Source: Theobroma cacao (lineage: Eukaryota > Streptophyta > Magnoliopsida > Malvales > Malvaceae). From it: a DNA stretch of 64,000 nucleotides. The stretch is from assembly GCF_000208745.1 (NCBI RefSeq), contig NC_030851.1:18523207-18587206 (forward strand). Direction: 5' to 3'. The notes below the pieces were generated by a model. That model saw nothing but the letters and a program-made list of their open reading frames with translations. It did not search any database and had not been told where the DNA came from. Shown piece by piece: positions 25,855 to 34,908 of this stretch; position 1 is the first letter of the stretch; every line of letters starts with the position of its first letter. The position numbers were made by a program, and so were the translations under genes.

Positions 25855-26899
25855 CTTTTTTTTACAAAGATTAAAGTTTGGCGGGTTATTAAGGAGTGTG
25901 ATGGAAATGAGGTTGTTGGTCCTAATGGATTTAACTTAAATTTCTTCAAAACCCAATGAGTAGTGGTGAAAGATGAGGTAATGAAATTTGTCATAGATTT
26001 TTACATTACAAGGAAGTTAAGGTATAGGGCAAATGGAAGCTTTATCACTTTGATCCCGAAGATCAAAAACCCTAGTGCCATTGAGGAATATCGCTTTATT
26101 AGCCTTGTGGGATGCGTGTACAAAAGCATAGCTAAGGTTTTAGCAAATCAACTAAGGTAATTGGTGAGGTAATTGGGGAAAACTAGTTTGCTTTTGTTGA
26201 AGGCAAACAATTATTAGATTCAGCATTAATTGCAAATGAGGTGGTTGATCTAATGCAAAAAAGTTGTAGTGGGTGACTAATGCTCAAGGTGGACTTTGAT
26301 ACAGCATATGATAGTGTGAATTGGAGGTTTCTCGAATTAACTATGGAAAAGATGGGTTTGAGAGGAAGTAGCAACAATGGATAATGGAATGTGTGTCAAC
26401 TACTCTAGTATCTGTATTAGTGAATGGGTTACTCACAAAACCAATAAAGTTTCAAAGGGGATTACGTTATAGGCATCCTTTGTCACCATTTTTACTTAAT
26501 ATGGTAGTTGAGGTCTTCAGTTGTATGATGAGTAAAGCCAGAGAAGAAAACTTATGTTGTGGCATCCTTATTGGTGATGGTGGTTTACAAGTATATTGCA
26601 GATGATACTTTACTTTTCTATCAACCAAATCTTGAAGACTTGTGGAATATGAAAAGAGTGTTATAGTGTTTTTAGATTGCATTTGGTTTAAAGATTAACT
26701 TTCAGAAAAGCAACCTGTTTGGTATTGGAGTAAATGCAGAGGTTTTGGGATCATGGGCAACTAGAATACATTATAAGGTTGGGGCATTTATTTTGGATTA
26801 TTATTAGGGTTAGACAAGCTTTGATGAAAATTTGGAAACTTGTGGTGGATAGAGTTGAGGCTAAATTAAAAGGCTAGAAGTCAAAATTGCTATCACATG
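25855..26899 (+). pseudogene. LINE (L1-like) reverse transcriptase remnant, first part
   Basis: Recognisable non-LTR reverse-transcriptase blocks occur in order: a degenerate GPNGFNLNFFK (25918-25950), FITLIPKIKNPSAIEEYRFI near 26040-26100, VYKSIAKVLANQLR (26115-26157), a KVDFDTAYDSVNWRFL block (26285-26335), QRGLRYRHPLSPFLLNMVVE (26455-26515) and the catalytic ADDTLLF near 26600. Frames change several times and stops are frequent, so it is dead. The 5' part (ORF1, endonuclease) is not seen. The reading ends at KSKLLSH (about 26890), where an LTR is inserted, and resumes at 28513. Confidence 0.88.
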
Positions 26900-28507
26900 T
26901 GTTAGATCAAGAAGCTTAAGATAAAGAAACGAAGGGGGGGGGGGGGGGGGAGGGTGGGATTGAACTGGTCTTTAAGAAAAAAATTTGTTCTTTCTTGAAA
27001 ATAGAGGTAAAGATGAAAATTTTGAAAGCATAGCTTAAGAACCAAAGTGTAAAAGCTTAAAAGATGACGAATAAAGCAAGTAATGAGTATAAAAAAGAAG
27101 AGAAAAACTCAACCATGATTTTTATAGAGGTTCGACCTTCAAAGTCTATGTTTTCTCCCTTGATAGCATAAGGAGCTTGAATCCACTATTAACTGCCTTT
27201 TTCAACCAAGTTCAAGCATAACCTTTATAAGGAACTACCTTTTAAGGATCACTCGTAACCTTTTAACAAGCATTACCTTTTTAGGATCAAGTATAACCTT
27301 TACAACATTGCATTTTAAGGATTTAGCACAAGCTCTCTACCTTTTCAAAGAGGTATAACCTTTCTACCTTTCGCTATGGAGTTATAACTTTACAATAATG
27401 GGTTAGGAAGCTTTAAATCTTTAAAAAGGCTTATGAGGTGAGATTAGTTTAAAAGAATGAAGATGGATCAGAAAATGTAAGCTCAAGAAATAATACTCTG
27501 TTTTTGAGAGTTTACTTTAAAGAGAGAAATGAATGAACTTTGAGAAATTTTTGTTTCTTTTCTTCTTGGAGTGATTTTCTTGCTCTTTTTTCTTTCTAGC
27601 TATTTTTCTCTCTTGAAAAAGTCTTTCACAAAGGTATTTATAGGTCTTTTAAATTTTTACTTGTTAAAGAGAAGTTTTGCTCAATTTTCAAAAGTTGGGG
27701 ACCATATGAATTACATCAGTCAACCTTCAGAAATCGATCTATGGACATGTGAGAAGTCAATTCTTTTGCAACCCAAGACATTTTGTTTTCTAAGAATCAA
27801 TCTTTCTACTCTTGATTCATAGATTATTCTCGCTTTAATTTGAGTCTGATGCTTCCTGTTTAGCATGAATTGATTAACGCGTTCCTTAGTAATTGATTTT
27901 TCCTATTTCACTTCAAGTTTGGAGCATTCTGTTTTGTGAGAACTGATCGTTGTCTTTTCCAAAAGTTGATTCTTTTTATCCATTGAACGCCAAATTGAGA
28001 TTTCAAATTTGATTTTTCTCATTCCATTCTTGTCCTAGTCTCCACCTTTGCTTATTCAACAAGTTTCCAATCTTTCATTTTTATAGCTTTAAGAATCAAT
28101 CATTGGATACTTGAGAAGTTGGTTCTTCTTTTTTAGCGTCTTTTCATTATGTTTCTGCCTTTTTAGGAATCAATCTTTTGCTTTTCAAACATCGATTCTT
28201 CCACTTCCAGTAGCTTTCTGTTTGATCAATAATCAATCTTTACGATTCAAAAGTTGATTCTTTCTATTATAGAGAAGAGATATTGCTTTCTATTTTGCAA
28301 AGAATCGATGCTTCATTTGCAGAAATTGATTCTATTAGTTGGAACTTATGTTTTAAAGTGTTTAAATAGATTTTTCTTTTTACAAATAACTTCAAAACAC
28401 TTTGAGGAATGTTCTTCAAGTTCAAAATCATTCTCATTTAATTTTAAAGCATATTGAGATCATCCAATTTTGTCATTTCAAAACTAAAATCAATTTTAAA
28501 GCTAACA
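26900..28507 (-). mobile_element. Minus-strand solo LTR inside the LINE
   Basis: Its minus-strand 5' end is TGTTAG at 28507, and its other terminus starts TGTTAG at 26900 on the plus strand, giving inverted TG...CA ends. The flanks ACATG (26895-26899) and ATATG (28508-28512) match at four of five bases, a decayed target-site duplication. The LINE reading continues across it. A TATA-like box lies at 27633-27642 (minus strand). The sequence near the minus-strand 5' end resembles the LTR start of element A, so it is Sirevirus-like by inference. A 17-base G run lies at 26934-26950, where other Sirevirus LTRs carry a C tract. Confidence 0.82.
27720..28340 (-). repeat. U3 palindrome array, AGAATCGATTCT type
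   Basis: About a dozen imperfect copies of AGAATCGATTCT or its halves: ATCGATTCTT at 28191-28200, AGAATCGATG at 28301-28310, and AGAATCAATC or GTTGATTCTT elsewhere. The array lies upstream, in LTR orientation, of the TATA-like box at 27633-27642. Most copies have lost the central CpG. Confidence 0.8.
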
Positions 28508-28512
28508 ATATG

Positions 28513-28953
28513 GAGGTCGGGTCATATTGTTGAAATAGGTAATTAGTAGCCTTCCTATCTTTTTTATGTCCTTATTTAAGATGCCTCAAGGAGTAAAAGA
28601 GGAATTGGAGAAGATTTAAAGGCGGCTTCTTTGGGCTAGTAGTAATTCGAATGGTGGTATTCATTACATAAAGTGGGATACGATTATTAATTACAAAAAA
28701 GATAGGGGACTTGGCTTGATTGATTTAAAAGTAAAAAATAAGCCATTGTTAACTAAATGGATATGGAGGTATGGGAATGAATCTGAAAATTTATGGAGGA
28801 AAATCATGACTGCAAAGAAAGACTAAGATCCGCATGCCTTGTTACCTAACGTTTGGGTTACTCGTAAATGCTCAAGCAGTTGGAAAAACATTATTTCTCC
28901 TCTATTGCCTATTGGCAAATTTTTTTGCAGGTTTCAACTAACATGGGGGTTAT
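28513..28953 (+). pseudogene. LINE remnant, second part
   Basis: This continues the LINE after the solo LTR. It reads, with frame changes, SLFKMPQGVKEELEKI and LLWASSNSNGGIHYIKWD, then DRGLGLIDLKVKNKPLLTKW and ESENLWRKIMTAKKD. These are typical of the post-reverse-transcriptase region of plant L1 elements. It is cut at about 28953 by the LTR that follows and resumes at 31498. Confidence 0.85.
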
Positions 28954-29077
28954 TGTAGATGTAGACATCCTATTTTGTCCAAGGTGTCTATTGAATTTTG
29001 AAAATATAAAAAAGATATGAAAATCAAGAAATTAACAAAAAAAAAGTAGATAAACATGAAAAGGGGTAAGGATATGT

Positions 29078-30284
29078 TGTTGGTCCCAAGTAAAAGTGCT
29101 AGAAGAGGGGGTGTATAGCACTTTTTGGCTCTCACTAAATTGACTTCTAATTTCGAGTAAGTTGAGAATTAACAACAAGAAGTCTGAAGTAAGATGAGGG
29201 AATAATTTAAGAAAGAATGAAAATAAAAACAAAAACAGAGTAGACAATGCACCAGAATTTAGAGTGGTTTGGTCAAAAACCTACATCCATTACTTTGATT
29301 ATTCAACCAAGGATTTTAGAAATCAAATCACTAAAAATAGTGGAATTCTCAAGCTCCCACCAAGCTTTACAATGGCTTTTAGCAAGCTCAGCCACAACCT
29401 TTTACAATGGTTTTTCCCCAGATCAACCAAAACCCAAACTAACTTTTCTAGGCTAAGTTAGTACCTATACACCCAATCAAGCAATCCAAGCTTGAATAAA
29501 TTCCCTTAGAGTGTCTCGCACACTCTAAGTATACAAGGAGAAGAGAAATAAATGTGTACCTATGACCATTGACTTGATCTAAGTGGTACAAAGTGAAGTG
29601 CTTGAATCTTTTACAAGAATAGAAGTGGAGTGCAAAAAATATGCTGAACGTTTTTGTAATTTTTGAGCTCTCTTTGGACTTGGAAGCCTTTGGATACCTT
29701 TTCTAGCCGTTGGGAGCCTCTTAAATACTTGAAAAATTAGCTCTGATAGGTGTTAGGTAGTTTTTGACTGTTGAAAATAGTTTGGTGGTAGTTTTGACCG
29801 TTAATCTGTCTTCTAGTGCTCAATTCAAATTTTCTGACAGAATAATCTTGGTCGACTAACTGTGCTCTTAGTCGACTAAGTTGTCTTTGTCTTCTTATCC
29901 CAGTTTTTGGCAGTGAGCACTTAGTCGACTAACTTACTTCTTAGTTGATTAAGTTGATTCTGTCTTAAAGTCCAGATTTTTGGCAGTAGGCTCTTAGTTG
30001 ACTAACGTACTTCTTGGTTGACTAAGTCTTCTCTGTTTCTCAATCCTCTGAGCCCGTCAACTTTGAATTTGAATTTTAGCTGACTAATACTCTTTATTAT
30101 CCAACTAAGAGGCTTCTGTTTTGTTGATCAATTGTGGCTCCTTATTCATATGATTTTTGATATGTGCCTTTGAATGATTGATTTATTCTTGGCATACAAT
30201 TTTTGTCTTGTACACTCAAGTAGAGATATTAGACACAAATGAGTGAGAATGTTTTATTATCATCAAAAACTAATGGAGCCAACA
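29078..30284 (-). mobile_element. Minus-strand solo LTR of the element B family
   Basis: On the minus strand it starts TGTTGGCTCCATTAGTTTTT at 30284 and ends ACTTGGGACCAACA at 29078. These are the same termini as the LTRs of element B. The target-site duplication TATGT is present at 29073-29077 and 30285-30289. The length is 1207 bp, compared with about 1072 bp in B. It carries repeated CTTAGTCGACTAAG-type palindromes at 29847-30110. No internal region remains. Confidence 0.93.
29847..30110 (-). repeat. U3 palindrome array, CTTAGTCGACTAAG type
   Basis: A perfect copy lies at 29867-29880. Neighbouring copies are mutated (TTGGTCGACTAAC, CTTAGTCGACTAAC, CTTAGTTGATTAAG, CTTAGTTGACTAAC, TTGGTTGACTAAG). 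The array lies on the upstream side, in LTR orientation, of a TATA-like TATTTAAG equivalent near 29724-29740. Confidence 0.88.
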
Positions 30285-30835
30285 TATGTTTGCATCAATT
30301 CTAATCCTAGATAAACTAGAAAATCTAAAAAGAGATTAAGTTAGATTGAATTAAAACTCAAGAAACCAATTCAATAAGGAATATAACACATTGAGTATAA
30401 ATATACTCAAGTATCAATGCCAAAGAAACAAAAAAAAAAAAAAAAGCAAAAAACAACGAAGGCATTTAACAAAGGAGAGAAAACAATTTTTGAGTTCTTG
30501 GTTCGTGGGTTTCTATTTTTTGAGATGTAAGACAATCGATTTAGTTTCTAAAGAAACTATCCCAATTAAAGAGAGAGATAAGTTAAAGAGAAGTAGAAAA
30601 AGCATCTTAGTTTCTTGGATAGAGTTCAAAGAGAGTTCTTTATTTCTGACAGTGAACACTTAATATTAAGTCTGCGTGAATCCTTCTGGGTAATCTTGGC
30701 TTGTTACTTTGGTCTCTTTTTTGGGTTTTTCATCTAGATCAGGTGAGTTTCCTTTTTATTTTTATTTTTTTATGAATATGAATATGATTATGGTTTTATT
30801 TTTGTTTTTATTTTTATTAGGAGTTTACATAGATT

Positions 30836-31150
30836 TATGGAAATTCTCCAATGATAAAATCTCAAGAATGCTAAAAGAGGTGGCTTCTTGAGAATTTCTA
30901 AGTGGAAAAATCATCCAAAATTATGGCATAAAAGTTTAGATATTTTGGAAAATTTTCAATACTAAGGATTTGTACAAATATTTGAATAAAATAAAAAAGA
31001 TAAAAATATAGAATTAAATCGATAAATTCTCCAGTAATGGAATGTCAAGGATACCAAAAGAGGTGGCTTTTTGAGAATTTCTAGGTGAGAAAATCTTCCA
31101 AAATTATGTCATAAGAGTTTAGAGATTTTGAAAAATTTTCGATATCAAGA
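30836..31150. repeat. Short tandem duplication in the Tat/Ogre-like LTR
   Basis: The segment ATTCTCCAATGATAAAATCT near 30841, with AAAAGAGGTGGCTTCTTGAG, recurs near 31024 as ATTCTCCAGTAATGGAATGT with AAAAGAGGTGGCTTTTTGAG. Both are followed by a GAGAATTTCTA..TCCAAAATTATG block. The offset is about 183 bp and each unit is about 130 bp. Confidence 0.78.
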
Positions 31151-31497
31151 ATCTTTATTTATTTATTCTGAAAAACTAAAAAAACAAAAGGAAATAAGAT
31201 TGAATATTGAAATAGATTTTATTTAATAAGGCTTAAAGGACACATAACTAATTTAGATACCAATTAAATGGGTGTTGTGAGGGTGCTAATACCATCCTCA
31301 TGCGTAAATAAACTCTCGAACCTAATTGGCTTCATAGACTAAAACTTATTCTTTTTAATGAACCTAAGTCAAGCCTAGGACCTCATTAGGAAAAATAAAT
31401 TCACTTGGGTGTTCAATTACACCTATTTAAAAAAGATTGATGGCGACTCCTTTTTACGTCAAACGTTTGAGTTCTAGGACTCACACATTATGACAAT

Positions 31498-31806
31498 AGG
31501 CAGTGGCAAAGCGATTTCTTTTGCGAATGATGCATGGCCTTAAATATGGTTCTTAAATGTGAGTTTCTAAGATTGTTTGCTCTGGTTATTAGCAAAGAAA
31601 AAAAGCTATGTGAATATGGGGCATGGACAGATAGTGGTTGGCAATGGAAAATTGAATTAAGGCGTCAATTATTTGGGGGGGAATTTCATCAGTGGACAAG
31701 GCTATGGATTTGTATTCATGAGTGCACTCTAAATGGTGAACTTGATGATGGAGTTATCTTGAAAGCTACAGTTAGTGGAAGGTACTCTTCAAAATCTTTT
31801 TATAAA
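31498..31806 (+). pseudogene. LINE remnant, third part (C-terminal)
   Basis: It reads GSGKAISFANDAW, then CEFLRLFALVISKEKKLCEY, WTDSGWQWKIELRRQLFGGE and VSGRYSSKSFYK. This is the zinc-binding/C-terminal region that follows reverse transcriptase in plant LINEs. The reading is cut at 31806 by a gypsy LTR end (TGTCACAACCC). No 3' poly-A tail is visible. Confidence 0.85.
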
Positions 31807-32230
31807 TGTCACAACCCAAACCCGGGGTTCTTTGATAAGCGCATGAGCCTGGTAGGCAAAGTCCATGAGACCAGAGCAAGCCTTAGGGTTCAAAATCAAA
31901 TAACACACAACCAAGGGATTTCATGCCATATTCATAAATAAAATGCAAGTTCAACATAGTACACCATCCCTGGCACATAATTCATACAATTATCATAAGG
32001 TCACACATTGACCATTCAAGGCGGATTAGTACATAACAACCCTTAGTACACAATATTACATGCCACTTAGTGCCTACAATGTCCAAAATACATTTTTTTC
32101 TAAGCTTAAAATTTAGAGTGCGAAAACTAATGTGGACTTGACCCAAATGAGTGACCAAAATGGGAGACTTACCAGATGCCAAAATCAATATGTCAATAAA
32201 TGACCCTTGCCATGCTCTGTCCAGTGGCTT
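31807..32230 (-). mobile_element. Fragment of a Tekay-type gypsy LTR (minus strand)
   Basis: It starts TGTCACAACCCAAACCCGGG on the plus strand. This is the same terminal pattern as the gypsy LTRs at 34909, 42266, 52523 and 62839 (TGTCAYGRCCC), which is the 3' end of the LTR in minus orientation. Only about 420 bp remain before coding sequence of element C appears. No gene is seen in it. Confidence 0.6.
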
Positions 32231-32763
32231 ATTTATATGTACATGGTACAAAGTTTGGACTCTAGTTCCAAGGCTAACCAACCACCCAATTATTGTTACA
32301 AAATGGCTATTCAAGAACAAGATGGACGAGTTGGGAAATGTGGTAAGGAACAAGGCGAGGTTAGTTGCTCAAGGATACAATCAAGAAGAACATATTGATT
32401 ATGATGAAACTTTTGCCCTAGTAGATAGATTAGAAGCTATTAGACTTTTACTTGCCTATGCTTGCTTTATGAACTTTAAATTGTTTCAAATAGATGCTAA
32501 AGTGCATTTTTTAATGGCTTTATACAAGAAGAAGTATATGCTGAACAGCCCTTGGTTTTGAGGTCTAATAAAATTGACCATGTGTATAAATTACATAAAG
32601 CCTTATATGGATTGAAATAAGTTCCTAAAGCTTGGTATGAAAGACTTTCTAAATTTTTAATTGAAAAAGGATATTTTAAGGGAAGTGTAGATAATACTTT
32701 GATCATCAAGAAAAATAAAACTAATTTAATTGTAGTCCAAATTTATGTCGATGATATAGTATT
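32231..32763 (+). pseudogene. Copia element C: reverse transcriptase, N-terminal part
   Basis: It reads VWTLVPRLTNHPIIVTKWLF, then NKMDELGNVVRNKARLVAQG, DYDETFALVDRLEAIRLLLA and FKLFQIDAK, and ends in YVDDIVF at 32745-32763. The 5' part of the element is missing. The reading breaks inside the catalytic box because element B is inserted at the duplicated target GTATT (32759-32763 and 58288-58292). It continues at 58288 as FGATNKRLCENF. A frameshift occurs near 32500. Confidence 0.9.
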
Positions 32764-33836
32764 TGTTGGCTCCATTAGTTTTTGATGATAATAAAACATT
32801 CCCATTCATTTGTGTCTAATATCTTTACTTGAGTGTGCAGGATAAAAATTGTATGCAAATAATTAATAAATCATTCAAATGCACATATCAAAGAGCAAAG
32901 GAATAAGGAAGTCACAATTGATTAACAAGACAGAAGCCCCTTAGTCGATTAATGAGGAGTTAGTCAGCTAAAGATCAAATCAGAAGTTGGCGGGCTAAAG
33001 AGTATTAAGAGACAGAACCAACTTAGTCAACCAAGAAGTAAGTTAGTCGACTAAGTGCACACTGCCAGACACTGGGATCAGAAGATAAAGACAACTTAGG
33101 CGACTAAGATATCGGTTAGTTGACTAAGAGCATTTTGCCAGAAAATTTGAATTGTGTACTAGAAGACAGATTAACGCCCAGAACTGTAACAAAATTGTTT
33201 TCAACGGTCAAAAACTGTCTAACTCACTTCAAAGCTGATTTTCCTACTATAAAATAGGGTTCTAACAGCTAGAAATGTATTGAAGGCTTCCAAGAACACA
33301 AAAGAGCTCAAAAACTTGCAAATATTCTCTGCTTATTTACTGCACTCAACTCCTATCTTTATAATTGTGATATGCACTTCACTTTGTATCAATTAGATCA
33401 ACCTTGTGATCATAAGTACACTCTCATCACTTCTCTCTTTGTATTCTTAAAGTGAGCGAGTCACTCTAAGAGATTGATTCAAGCTATAATTGCTTGATTG
33501 AGTATAGGTTCTAACTTAGCCTTGAAAAGTTAGGTGTTGGGTTTTAGCTGATCTCGGTAAAAACTATTGTGAAAGGTTTTGGCTGAGCTTAGTAAAAGCC
33601 ATTGTAAAAGATTGGTGAAAGCTTGTGAATTTCACCGTTCATAGTGGATTAGTTTGGAAAATCCTTGGTTGAATAATCAAGGTAGTGGATGTAGGTCTTG
33701 GACCGAACCAATCTAAATTCCTACGCATTGTCTACTCTATTTTTATTTTCATTGCTTTTCAAATTAGTTTCTCATCTTGCCCAGAGCTAAAAAGTATTAT
33801 TCACCCCCCCTCTAGCACATTTACTTGGGACCAACA
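32764..33836 (+). mobile_element. 5' LTR of element B
   Basis: It starts TGTTGGCTCCATTAG and ends TTGGGACCAACA, about 1073 bp. U3 holds CTTAGTCGACTAAG-type palindromes at 32940-33130, then a TATA-like TATAAAATA at 33248-33256. A C-rich tract (CACCCCCCCTCTAG) lies close to the end, as in other Sirevirus-type LTRs here. Confidence 0.95.
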
Positions 33837-33838
33837 AG

Positions 33839-33851
33839 TGGTATCAGAGCC
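33839..33851 (+). promoter_or_regulatory. Primer-binding site of element B (initiator Met-tRNA)
   Basis: TGGTATCAGAGCC lies two bases after the 5' LTR. It is the classic plant copia primer-binding site, complementary to the 3' end of initiator methionine tRNA. It is intact. Confidence 0.95.
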
Positions 33852-33893
33852 TAACCCTTGTTATTATGGTCTAACACCCTTAGGAAGATCCAA

Positions 33894-34903
33894 ATGGCTC
33901 TACAAAAATCAGTAGTTGCTGAGGGACAATCAACAAATAGACTACCTCTGTTTGATGGCTCTAACTATCCTTATTGGAGTACTAGGATGTCAATATATAT
34001 TAGGATAATTGATTATGGGATGTGGGACGTCATAACTGATGGACCATTCATTCCCTCAACTCTAAACATAGTGACAAATGAGATGATCCCTAAGCCAAGG
34101 TCTAAATGGACAGAGGCTGAAACTAAAAGAGTTCAGACTAATTTTAAGGCAATCAACACATTACATTATGCTCTAACTCCCACCGAATTCAATAAAGTTT
34201 CAAGCTATACTATAGCAAAATTGGTGTGGGATAAGCTTAGGATTATCCATGAAGGGACTTATCAAGTCAAGGAGTCCAAGATAGCCCTTATGACCCACAA
34301 TTATGAAATGTTTAAGATGGAGCCTGGTGAAGATATCACTAGCATGCTAGATAGATTCACAAACATCACAAACAAATTAAGTCAACTAGGCAAACTAATT
34401 CTTGCGAATGAAATTGTAAAAAGACTTCTTAGAAACCTACCTAAAAATTAGAAGCCTAAAGTGATAGCCATTTGAGAAGCCAAGGACTTAAATGTTATAA
34501 CTGTGGATAAAATTTGTGGTTCTCTCCTTACTTATGAGCTAGAACTCAAGGAAGAGGAAGAAAAAGATAGGAGGGAAGCTAAAGAAAAAAAGAAGAGCAT
34601 TGCCCTGAAAGTCAGCGTTCTTGAAGAAGAACTGGACGAGCTATCCTGTGATGATGATGAAGAATTGGCACTGGTTGCAAGGAAATTCAGAAAGCTGATG
34701 GGCAAAAGAAACTAGAGACTAACTAGAAGAGGGTTTAGAAAAGATCAAGGTTCTTCATGGAGAACTAGAAACAAAAATGACTCCAACAAAAAGGAAGAGC
34801 TTACATGCTTCGAATGTAAAAAACCTGGACATTTCAAGTTTTAATGCCCCTTGTTGAAAGAAGAAACTCCAAAGAGAAACAAGAAATCAAATAAGGCAAT
34901 GGT
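33894..34903 (+). pseudogene. Element B gag, N-terminal part
   Basis: Copia-type Gag (capsid/nucleocapsid precursor). The likely start is the ATG at 33894 (MALQKSVVAEG); an upstream in-frame ATG at 33858 is closer to the primer-binding site but adds atypical residues. The UBN2-type region reads LPLFDGSNYPYWSTRMSIYI and VWDKLRIIHEGTYQVKESKI. A stop interrupts near 34450. A charged, coiled-coil-like stretch (ELKEEEEKDRREAKEKKK) follows. The CCHC zinc knuckle CFECKKPGHF near 34810 has a stop inside it. The reading is cut by element D at 34909 and continues at 45059. Confidence 0.9.
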
Positions 34904-34908
34904 GGTAG

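Larger units (their letters stand above)
28954..31497 (+). mobile_element. Tat/Ogre-like gypsy LTR inserted in the LINE
   Basis: It starts near TGTAGATGTAGACATCC (28954, or 28960 for TGTAGACATCC) and ends near ATTATGACA (31497). The block GGGTGCTAATACCATCCTCA near 31275-31297 and TGGCGACTCC at 31441-31450 are characteristic of Tat/Ogre-type elements; the second equals the usual Arg-tRNA primer-binding sequence. No clear target-site duplication was found, so the ends are approximate. It contains a nested solo LTR (29078-30284). LINE coding flanks it on both sides. Confidence 0.6.
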
